Shown here: positions 7,521 to 13,347 of the stretch, in pieces
How positions within the stretch are numbered: position 1 is the stretch's first letter
Layout: each line of letters begins with the position of its first letter
Assembly: GCA_042569785.1 (NCBI GenBank)
Contig: JBHPGW010000036.1
Coordinates: forward strand, 1 to 27,414
From: JBHPGW01 sp042569785
Lineage (GTDB): Bacteria > Planctomycetota > Phycisphaerae > Sedimentisphaerales > Anaerobacaceae
Direction: 5' to 3'
DNA: 27,414 bases
The notes under the pieces: model-generated
The model's input: the letters and a program-made list of their open reading frames with translations, nothing else
What the model was told of the DNA's origin: nothing
The model's database searches: none
Program-made: the position numbers and the translations under genes

Positions 7521-9152
7521 TTAAGGATTCGGCTTTTTGCCGAGTCCTTTTTTGTTATTAATTTTTCTGACCAGACGAATAAATTCACTTGGATTAATAA
7601 TCTTCTCACCGGTTTCCTTCACATAAGCTGATTTAAAAAGAAGTTCACTCATCTGTTCCGATGATAGTTCTGGATTTACCTGCCAGCCAAGAGCAAGTAC
7701 GCCAGCACAATAAGGAATTGCCCAACTCAGTCCACCTCTCCCGCAGTATTGATAACTGAAATCACCTTTATCATACTCTTCAGCAGTTGTCCGTGTAGAC
7801 GAAGGAGCCAGAATATTTTCAGGACGTATCCACTTACCTTGGCCGGGGAAACCAGGTGTGCACTTTGATACGTTTTCCGGGTCGTTAGCGTCATACCAGC
7901 ATGCACCAACAATACCTTGATGGCTGGTACAATCGAGCACAAGGATTCCCGCAGCTTTGGCACGAGAACAAGCTCTGTCCCACATAATATTATGTTTCTC
8001 AAAAGGAGACCCTTGCCCCGAAGGCGCCGCAGAAACCGAAACAACCCGAATTTTTTCCGATGCGGGCAAACCGTTACTTTGCTCGATGATCCAATCGAGA
8101 GCTTCTGCGTAGTAGGCTGCATCTTTTGTCCATGATGGAGCCGCTACATAATAAACACGAGCCTCAGGAGCCGTTCCACAGTTAGTCCCAACAAGTAAAC
8201 TTGCAACTGCCGGACCATGCATACTGCTCTCAGAGCCGCCACAGCCCACATCGTGATAAGCGGCTATCTTTCCTACAAACTCCGGATGATCCAAATACAT
8301 AGGCTGGTCAATGATCGCCACATTTATACCTTTACCAGTGATACCCTGCTCATGAAGTTTGCATATTCCAAGCCCAGGATTCATCGCATCGGTCATTATT
8401 GCATTTGGATTACTATCGACCCACATCTTAATCTCTGCAGGCCAAACCGTTTTACTGTTAAATGTCAGCGTAGCAATAATATCTGTTTTGCCGGATAGAT
8501 CAAGCTTGCTCAAGTCTTTATATCGAACATCGTCAAATGCCTTGACAGATTCTATCGGCTGGACTGTTCGAAACGAACCGCCACTACTCTTACTTCTAAT
8601 ATCACTACTGCCAGAACGACTACGGGTAACATAGATAGCGCTTACCTTATAGTTGCCGAAGAAAAAGCGTGCGCCTTGATCAGGCCTGCTATAATAACAA
8701 AAACCCTTTCTGTTATCGATGTCCTTGTACAACACACCGTCCTTTGTCAATTCACGCCGCGAGGCTCCTACCACAGTTTCTTTTGACTTTCCGATCACTT
8801 CAAGTACCTCATCCAGTGACGAACCTACATGGATTTTATCGAGAAATAAATAGCCTGTCTTGGCAGACTCAAAACGCAATTCACTGACACGGCCTGCAAC
8901 TATAACCACACTAAACTTGTTAGGATATCCAGCGATATACCCACGAGGCAGCTTGTCTTTTGTAAAAGTTTCTCTGCCCCAAAAATATTTTTCCGGCTCA
9001 CCAAAAATCCGGATAACATCATCAACAGTTGCTCTGTCAATATCCAGTTGAGCAACCTTGGCATTAATATCCGTTATGGGCTTTGAGTCACAAACTCCTG
9101 TAAAAATACTAAGTACAACTATTGTGAAAATTACCAATCTGCTCTTTTTCAT
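7521..9152 (-). CDS. Secreted S8 (subtilisin-like) serine peptidase with tandem N-terminal module
   Basis: A 543-aa protein. Residues 1-22 are a signal peptide. Residues about 30-175 contain two similar segments (ATVDDVIRIFGEPEKYFWG at 41 and VGSSLDEVLEVIGKSKETV at 109), resembling SmpA/OmlA-like modules common in planctomycete proteins. The subtilase domain (about 255-505) has the expected triad: D282 (VAIID), H312 (MHGPAVASLL) and S476 (GLSWAIPYCAG). The position of the usual oxyanion asparagine (GN in the family) reads SHQG with H411, so activity may be altered. The ribosome binding site AAAGGGG lies just before the ATG. It is 63 bases downstream of nnrE on the same strand and may be read from the same promoter. 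The C-terminus runs into a plus-strand terminator hairpin. The whole gene sits between 34-bp direct repeats, suggesting insertion. Confidence 0.8.
   Translation of the reverse strand: MKKSRLVIFTIVVLSIFTGVCDSKPITDINAKVAQLDIDRATVDDVIRIFGEPEKYFWGRETFTKDKLPRGYIAGYPNKFSVVIVAGRVSELRFESAKTGYLFLDKIHVGSSLDEVLEVIGKSKETVVGASRRELTKDGVLYKDIDNRKGFCYYSRPDQGARFFFGNYKVSAIYVTRSRSGSSDIRSKSSGGSFRTVQPIESVKAFDDVRYKDLSKLDLSGKTDIIATLTFNSKTVWPAEIKMWVDSNPNAIMTDAMNPGLGICKLHEQGITGKGINVAIIDQPMYLDHPEFVGKIAAYHDVGCGGSESSMHGPAVASLLVGTNCGTAPEARVYYVAAPSWTKDAAYYAEALDWIIEQSNGLPASEKIRVVSVSAAPSGQGSPFEKHNIMWDRACSRAKAAGILVLDCTSHQGIVGACWYDANDPENVSKCTPGFPGQGKWIRPENILAPSSTRTTAEEYDKGDFSYQYCGRGGLSWAIPYCAGVLALGWQVNPELSSEQMSELLFKSAYVKETGEKIINPSEFIRLVRKINNKKGLGKKPNP
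7523..7553 (+). terminator. Rho-independent terminator of the coiled-coil/BRCT-like gene
   Basis: An 11-bp stem AAGGATTCGGC / GCCGAGTCCTT (one G-T pair), loop TTTTT, then a run of T. It lies about 200 bases after the plus-strand gene. It overlaps the 3' end of the minus-strand peptidase gene and encodes that protein's last ~9 residues. Confidence 0.8.
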
Positions 9153-9171
9153 TTTACCCCTTTCATTTGAA

Positions 9172-9205
9172 ACCCAGGCCGGCCGACCGGAAGGGTTTAA
9201 ATAAT
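9172..9205. repeat. 34-bp direct repeat, copy B
   Basis: Same orientation as copy A (7294-7327) with one mismatch. Here it is non-coding, lying between the peptidase start (9152) and the nnrE stop (9216-9218). The two copies enclose about 1.84 kb that contains the peptidase gene. Confidence 0.85.
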
Positions 9206-9230
9206 TGATAAGTGATTATTGATTATTAAT
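9203..9230. repeat. A/T-rich TGATTATT-type short tandem repeat
   Basis: ATTGATAAG, TGATTATTG and ATTATTAAT are imperfect 9-10-base units. The repeat covers the nnrE stop codon and supplies its last residues (KINNQ region), so it may have modified the C-terminus. Confidence 0.4.
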
Positions 9231-9929
9231 TTTTAGCCAGTTGCCAGGATCGATCCCTATAGAAGCTACAAATATTTCACCGGTGTAGTCGCGTGCCTGG
9301 TCAAGTGCAAATCCTTTTTTTACGGCTACGAATGTTACTGTGTAGTCGGCTTTGATCGCCTGGCTGAGAGGTTCGGCTGTGTCACAATCCAGGCCTGATG
9401 GTATGTCGACGGCTAAGGTCGGGATTTTGCAGGCGTTTATTGAATCTATTAGTTGCAGGTAGCAGCCTCGCAATTGGCCGGATAGGCCGGTACCGAAAAT
9501 TGCATCGACTATCATGTCGTAATCGGTTGTGAATGATCGCACTTGAGTTTTAATGTCGGTTGCGTTCATATCCAGGACCTCAATTGGCAGGTTCATGTTT
9601 TTTAGGATGTCGAGATTTGTTTTGGCGTCGTCTTTGACCTTTTCCGGATTGCCGCAAATTACTACTGTTACTTTGAAGGCTTTGTTTAGAAGGTGTCTTG
9701 CGATCACGTAGCCGTCACCGCCGTTGTTGCCGGTGCCGCAGAAGATGCAGACTTTTGGGTTAAGAGTATCGGCGAGTTTTGACAAGACCAATTCGGCGCA
9801 GCTTCTGCCTGCGTTTTCCATTAGTACGGCGCCGGGTATGCCGAGAGTGTTGATCGCGTGGTAGTCAAAATCGCGCAGCTGTTTGGCCGTCATCGTAACG
9901 GTTTTTTTATGGGGCGAATATTTTTCCAT
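9216..9929 (-). CDS. nnrE: NAD(P)H-hydrate epimerase (YjeF N-terminal type)
   Basis: This enzyme interconverts the R and S forms of damaged, hydrated NAD(P)H so that a dehydratase can repair them. Visible motifs: GAVLMENAGRSCAELVL (33-49), the phosphate-binding loop CGTGNNGGDGYVIARHL (64-80), and VDAIFGTGLSGQLRG (141-155). Only the epimerase domain is present; no dehydratase (carbohydrate-kinase-like) domain follows, so that partner must be elsewhere. I place the start at the ATG at 9927-9929 (237 aa); a TTG at 9938 would add three residues but overlaps the -10 box. The transcript appears leaderless. Divergent from surE; the peptidase gene follows on the same strand. Confidence 0.88.
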   Translation of the reverse strand: MEKYSPHKKTVTMTAKQLRDFDYHAINTLGIPGAVLMENAGRSCAELVLSKLADTLNPKVCIFCGTGNNGGDGYVIARHLLNKAFKVTVVICGNPEKVKDDAKTNLDILKNMNLPIEVLDMNATDIKTQVRSFTTDYDMIVDAIFGTGLSGQLRGCYLQLIDSINACKIPTLAVDIPSGLDCDTAEPLSQAIKADYTVTFVAVKKGFALDQARDYTGEIFVASIGIDPGNWLKINNQ

Positions 9930-9937
9930 AATCGACA

Positions 9938-9965
9938 ATTATATCCGATAACCGGCATCTGTCAA
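9938..9965 (-). promoter_or_regulatory. nnrE promoter, consensus, leaderless
   Basis: On the minus strand TTGACA (9965-9960) and TATAAT (9943-9938) are separated by 16 bases: both boxes are perfect sigma70 consensus. Transcription would begin about 9932-9930, directly at the ATG (9929), with no room for a ribosome binding site. Confidence 0.75.
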
Positions 9966-9971
9966 TTGACA
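9960..9971. promoter_or_regulatory. Shared palindromic -35 element TGTCAATTGACA
   Basis: A perfect 12-bp palindrome. Its left half read on the minus strand is the nnrE -35 box and its right half is the surE -35 box, so only one polymerase may be able to bind at a time. It could also be an operator. Confidence 0.65.
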
Positions 9972-9994
9972 TTGCAAGGGTGGAGCGTTACAAT
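9966..9994 (+). promoter_or_regulatory. surE promoter, leaderless
   Basis: TTGACA at 9966-9971 and TACAAT at 9989-9994 with 17-base spacing. The expected start site (about 10001-10002) is next to the ATG at 10003, and no Shine-Dalgarno sequence is present. Confidence 0.7.
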
Positions 9995-10002
9995 AATATC
10001 AG

Positions 10003-10782
10003 ATGCGAATATTACTGACTAATGACGATGGTATTTTTGCCCCGGGGCTGACGGCTATCTATAAGAAGCTGGTCAAACTCGGTGATGTTACTGTTGTGGC
10101 GCCTGCTGACGGGCAATCGGGCGCCAGTCACAGTATCACCTTAGGCAAGCCGCTTGTTTGTAATCATGTGGATGTTAATGGGCTGTTCGAGGGCTTCAGT
10201 GTCAACGGTTCACCTGCCGACTGCGTTAAGCTTGCGGTTATGCAGCTGTATAAAGACGATATCGATCTGCTTGTGGCGGGGATCAACAGCGGAGCGAACG
10301 CGGGGATCAATGTTTACTATTCCGGCACCGTGGCCGCGGCGATGGAGGGGGTGTTTTTAAATATTCCGTCGGTGTCAATGAGCCTTGCGTATGAAGACGA
10401 GATGAATTTTGCAGGTGCCGCCGATTACTGTACACAAACATTAGAGTCCCTGCTGCCGGTAAAGGCGGGCGCGGTTATTAACATAAATATCCCGCAGTTG
10501 TCAAAAGGTGAGCCTAAAGGCGTCAGGGTCGTTCCTCAATCGTGTAAAGGGTTTGAAGAATATTATTCCGAGCAAAAAGATGAGCAGGGCAGGAACGTCT
10601 ATCAATTGACCGGCAGAGATTATCGCGACGAAGAAAGACCAACCGATATAACGTCACTTCTACAAGGTTATATAACTGTAACGGCACTGGCTCCGGAGAT
10701 GACCGATCATGATAGAAATCAGGATTTGAAAAAAGAATTAGCCACAGAGATCACAGAGGACACAGAGAAAAACAAAGAATAA
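10003..10782 (+). CDS. surE: 5'/3'-nucleotidase SurE
   Basis: SurE removes phosphate from nucleoside 5'- and 3'-monophosphates in a divalent-metal-dependent reaction and is linked to stationary-phase survival. The metal-binding start ILLTNDDGIFAPGL (3-16, with the DD pair), GQSGASHSITL (37-47), NGSPADCVKLAV (68-79) and AGINSGANAGINVYYSGTVAAAMEG (92-116) are all classical. The core ends near residue 245; the last ~14 residues (ATEITEDTEKNKE) are encoded by a 9-bp tandem repeat and look like an added tail. It begins at a leaderless promoter divergent from nnrE. A membrane-protein gene follows after 53 bases. Confidence 0.93.
   Translation: MRILLTNDDGIFAPGLTAIYKKLVKLGDVTVVAPADGQSGASHSITLGKPLVCNHVDVNGLFEGFSVNGSPADCVKLAVMQLYKDDIDLLVAGINSGANAGINVYYSGTVAAAMEGVFLNIPSVSMSLAYEDEMNFAGAADYCTQTLESLLPVKAGAVININIPQLSKGEPKGVRVVPQSCKGFEEYYSEQKDEQGRNVYQLTGRDYRDEERPTDITSLLQGYITVTALAPEMTDHDRNQDLKKELATEITEDTEKNKE
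10742..10770. repeat. 9-bp tandem repeat (CACAGAGGA type) at the end of surE
   Basis: Three units, CACAGAGAT, CACAGAGGA and CACAGAGAA, lie inside the last codons of surE and encode TEITEDTEK. Short arrays of this type are usually intergenic, so the array seems to have become coding by displacing the old stop codon. Confidence 0.7.
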
Positions 10783-10784
10783 TT

Positions 10785-10817
10785 AACCACGAATTTTCAC
10801 GAATTAACACGAATAAA
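10785..10817. repeat. 10-bp tandem repeat CACGAATTAA, copy 1 of an inverted pair
   Basis: Three units (CACGAATTTT, CACGAATTAA, CACGAATAAA), preceded by AAC. The reverse complement of 10785-10814 occurs near 13267-13296 with one mismatch in 30, so the two bracket the 10836-13141 genes as inverted copies. Confidence 0.75.
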
Positions 10818-10835
10818 TCTTAGGGGTAATGGATT

Positions 10836-11423
10836 ATGTTTAATTTATTTGAACAGCCCTGGACTTTGGTTGGTGTTGGTGTTATCGCTGTGTTTTGCTT
10901 GTGGCTGTTTCGAGTATTTTTTCCGGATAAATGGCGATGGCGGCAGTTGGGGATACCGGTTTTGATCGTCCTGCTTGGCTTTGGGCTTGACTGGCTGGTT
11001 GACAGTGACAGCGAAAGAATAGATACGCTGATAGAGACCATGATAACCTCGATCCGGGAAGAACGGCCCCTCCAGTTCGAGAGTATCGTTTCCGAGAATT
11101 ACGCAGATTCGGTTCACTCAAGCAAGGATTCTTTCATGCAGTATGTTAACGCAAGGCTTTCAAAGCCTGCGGTCGAGAGTGCTTATGAAGCGATCATTAG
11201 CGAAGAAATGGGCTCTCGAAGTGCTGAAATCGTTATGACAATTCGGTTTGTGTTCGATAAAGAAGGTGAAGTTTACCAGAGCTTTGTCCGGCTGATACTG
11301 GCAAAAATAAAATTGGAACTGGTAAAAGAAAACGATGGTCGCTGGCTGATAGAGTCGATAGAAGTTCGCGAATTGAACAAACAGCCTACCAAGTGGAGAG
11401 ACATCCGTACACTGAGATGGTGA
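10836..11423 (+). CDS. Small membrane protein with extracytoplasmic or soluble C-terminal domain
   Basis: A 195-aa protein that I do not recognise by name. Two membrane segments are visible (about 10-29 and 37-54) joined by a short basic loop (FFPDKWRWRQ). The rest (about 60-185) is a soluble alpha+beta domain: two helices, then strands (AEIVMTIRFVF, SFVRLILAKIKLELVKEND, WLIESIEVREL), which resembles an NTF2-like cone fold of the kind seen in nuclear-transport-factor-like and SnoaL proteins. That resemblance is from pattern only. It follows surE after a repeat-rich gap and faces the symporter genes. The function is unknown. Confidence 0.7.
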   Translation: MFNLFEQPWTLVGVGVIAVFCLWLFRVFFPDKWRWRQLGIPVLIVLLGFGLDWLVDSDSERIDTLIETMITSIREERPLQFESIVSENYADSVHSSKDSFMQYVNARLSKPAVESAYEAIISEEMGSRSAEIVMTIRFVFDKEGEVYQSFVRLILAKIKLELVKENDGRWLIESIEVRELNKQPTKWRDIRTLRW

Positions 11424-11440
11424 CCTAAAAGGATTCGTAT

Positions 11441-11602
11441 CTAATCGTTGTTTTCCTGGTCGGATTCGGTTTCTGAGTTTAGGGTTTTGAACAGCGATTT
11501 GATATTGAAGAAACCGCCGATCGCGACCACTACCGCCAGGCCGGCAAAAAGAGCGATGCTCACAAAGAAAACAGTTGTCCACAAATTTATCCAAAACTGC
11601 AT
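11441..11602 (-). CDS. 53-aa single-pass membrane protein, likely symporter accessory
   Basis: A small gene of 53 codons: MQFWINLWTTVFFVSIALF at the N-terminus, a membrane segment (about 8-31), a GGFFNIKSLFKTL turn, and an acidic tail (ETESDQENND). It starts 6 bases after the symporter stop, and its Shine-Dalgarno AAGGAG (minus strand 11617-11612, 9 bases before the ATG) lies within the last codons of the symporter, so the two are translationally linked. Small membrane subunits encoded right after sodium symporters are known (for example the MetS-type partner of NSS transporters), and this pattern fits an SSS-family equivalent. Confidence 0.75.
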   Translation of the reverse strand: MQFWINLWTTVFFVSIALFAGLAVVVAIGGFFNIKSLFKTLNSETESDQENND

Positions 11603-11608
11603 ATTTGA

Positions 11609-13141
11609 TCACTCCTTATTTTCGGTGGAAGTTTTATCCGGGAAGATCAGAGAGCCTACGATGATCATAATAATAGCCGCGATCAGAACAGTCAGGCCTA
11701 CGATCTCTGTTGGCCAGTTCTTATCAAAAAGGAAGCGCTGTACAGGTTTTAAACCGACTACCGCTCCGAAGCCGGTAATCAATGCCATGTATGCGCCGAC
11801 CTTACTGGCCCTTTTCCAGTAGAGGCCGAAGAACAGTAATACCATCGCGCCTATCATATATATCGAGCCGGTGATCAGCATATAATCCCACAGGTCCTGT
11901 CCGAGTTCGTACCACAGCCCCCAGATAAGTATATAGATTCCGATCAGCACGATAAATATCCTTGTCATCAGTAGTCGAACTTTTGAACTCAAAGGTTTTT
12001 TGAACCATGGAGCGATCACATCCTGAGTCAGTACGGTACTCCAGCATAACAGATAGCTGTCGTGGCTTGACATAAACGCCGCCAACATACCCGCGGTAAC
12101 AATTCCTATAAGTCCAGCTGGTATGATCTGGCTGATAAATAAAGGCATTGCTTGTAACGTTATTGCGGGATCCGCCAGTTTTCCATCAGGTAAAAAATAG
12201 GCACTGAGCTTTGGGTCCTTCGAGACGAAGACCAGTGCACAGATGCCGAAGAAGTAGGGTATCATAAAACGTATCAGAAAACCGAGCGACGACCATGTGT
12301 AGAGCCTTTTTACGACCTTTGTGTTTTCGGCAGAAAGTGCGCGAATGACCGCCGGCGCCCAGACCGAGCAGGCCAGTCCGCCCATAAGCAACTGCCATAC
12401 AATATATTCAGGCCCAAAGCTCTCTTCGCTTAAGGGATTAAAACCTGGCTCTCCCATTATTCTTGCGACGCCGTCAACAATTTCAGAGAATCCTAAATGG
12501 TTGATCGCTAAAGCTGTTGTAAATAACAATGCGATAGACAAAACTACAAACTGGATGTAATCCAAAACCACAACCGATACCATTCCGCCAAGTGTGGTGT
12601 AGAGCAGTACCAGAGCGAGCATGACGGACATAATCAGCTTGATCTGAAAATCCGAGACCATTCCCGTGACACCGGAGACGAATATCGATCCAGCTTTTAG
12701 GAACAGTCCCATATTGAGTATGCCTGCAATTGCCAGTATGGCTCCGCCTAAGATTCGGACGCCTTTACCGAAGCGTTTTTCGTAGTACTCAGGTATGGTC
12801 ATGACTTTCAATTTTCGCAGCGGCACAACGATAAAGCCAGTCAAGCCGATGAAAAGTGCGCCTATAGCGGCCACAATGGCTATGTGAAACGCGGCGAATC
12901 CGCCTGTAAAGCCCTTCTGTGCGGCGTAGACAACTGTGACCAGGCCCAATTCTGTGCCGATCATTGTCGCGATCGCCAGCAGGCTCTTCAGTCCTCGGCC
13001 TGCAACCATGAAATCGGTGGCGTTTTTGATGTATCGCCTGATGTATATGCCGACAGAAACGATCAAGCCCAGATAAGCGATAACAATGCACCAGTCTACA
13101 ATGCCGAAATTTGTTTCGATACCGAGAGAACTTAGGTCCAT
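11609..13141 (-). CDS. Sodium:solute symporter (SSS family)
   Basis: A 510-aa inner-membrane transporter expected to import a small organic solute (sugar, amino acid or similar) with Na+. It has about 13 hydrophobic segments. Family features include the N-terminal IVDWCIVIAYLGLIVSVGIYI helix, the short FMVAGRGLKSLLAIATMIGTELG stretch (the region that contributes to the sodium site, about 44-66), MTIPEYYEKRFGKGVRILGG (114-133), and the segment with MLAAFMSSHDSYLLCWSTVLTQDVI (about 352-376), typical of the family. Substrate cannot be told from sequence. A good ribosome binding site (GGAG, 8 bases) precedes the ATG. It is followed by a 53-aa accessory membrane protein. Confidence 0.9.
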   Translation of the reverse strand: MDLSSLGIETNFGIVDWCIVIAYLGLIVSVGIYIRRYIKNATDFMVAGRGLKSLLAIATMIGTELGLVTVVYAAQKGFTGGFAAFHIAIVAAIGALFIGLTGFIVVPLRKLKVMTIPEYYEKRFGKGVRILGGAILAIAGILNMGLFLKAGSIFVSGVTGMVSDFQIKLIMSVMLALVLLYTTLGGMVSVVVLDYIQFVVLSIALLFTTALAINHLGFSEIVDGVARIMGEPGFNPLSEESFGPEYIVWQLLMGGLACSVWAPAVIRALSAENTKVVKRLYTWSSLGFLIRFMIPYFFGICALVFVSKDPKLSAYFLPDGKLADPAITLQAMPLFISQIIPAGLIGIVTAGMLAAFMSSHDSYLLCWSTVLTQDVIAPWFKKPLSSKVRLLMTRIFIVLIGIYILIWGLWYELGQDLWDYMLITGSIYMIGAMVLLFFGLYWKRASKVGAYMALITGFGAVVGLKPVQRFLFDKNWPTEIVGLTVLIAAIIMIIVGSLIFPDKTSTENKE

Positions 13142-13194
13142 AGAGATATCTCCTGTAGCAAATTATTCTTTTGCTCTCTTCGGCGGAATTTTTT

Positions 13195-13220
13195 AACTTA
13201 CAATTGCCGATTTGTAACTT
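13195..13220. promoter_or_regulatory. Imperfect inverted repeat, possible operator
   Basis: AACTTACAA and TTGTAACTT are complementary at 8 of 9 positions with an 8-base spacer. It lies about 55 bases upstream of the symporter start, a position suitable for a repressor or activator. Function is inferred from position only. Confidence 0.3.
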
Positions 13221-13232
13221 CTTTTCACCACC

Positions 13233-13258
13233 AATTCGTATCTCGTATCTTGTATCTG
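13233..13258. repeat. Degenerate CGTATCT tandem repeat
   Basis: Units ATTCGTATCT, CGTATCT and TGTATCT. Related CGTATCTCG motifs occur at about 7369-7400, so this is another dispersed short repeat. Confidence 0.5.
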
Positions 13259-13266
13259 GTTTTTTT

Positions 13267-13299
13267 ATTCGTGTTCATTCGTGAAAATTCGTGGTTAAC
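13267..13299. repeat. 10-bp tandem repeat ATTCGTGTTC, copy 2 of an inverted pair
   Basis: Units ATTCGTGTTC, ATTCGTGAAA, ATTCGTGGTT, then AAC. It is the reverse complement of the repeat at 10785-10814 at 29 of 30 positions. The two bracket a 2.4-kb block. Confidence 0.75.
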
Positions 13300-13347
13300 A
13301 GTCTTTTAAAAATCTGTTTGCATTTCACGCTTCACGAGATACTATTT

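Larger units (their letters stand above)
13142..13347. other. Intergenic region upstream of the symporter
   Basis: No gene is seen. It holds the symporter ribosome binding site, an imperfect inverted repeat AACTTACAA / TTGTAACTT (13195-13220) that could be an operator, and two dispersed repeats described separately. Neither a clear minus-strand promoter for the symporter nor a T-run terminator for secDF was identified. Confidence 0.45.

Noticed and set aside
7294..9205. Insertion sequence or transposon carrying the subtilase
   Set aside because: No transposase gene and no terminal inverted repeats at the ends of the 34-bp direct repeats; reported only as a repeat-bracketed block.
11160..11612. 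150-codon minus-strand open frame
   Set aside because: Opposes the 195-aa membrane protein gene and covers the real 53-aa small gene in another frame; its translation has no domain features.
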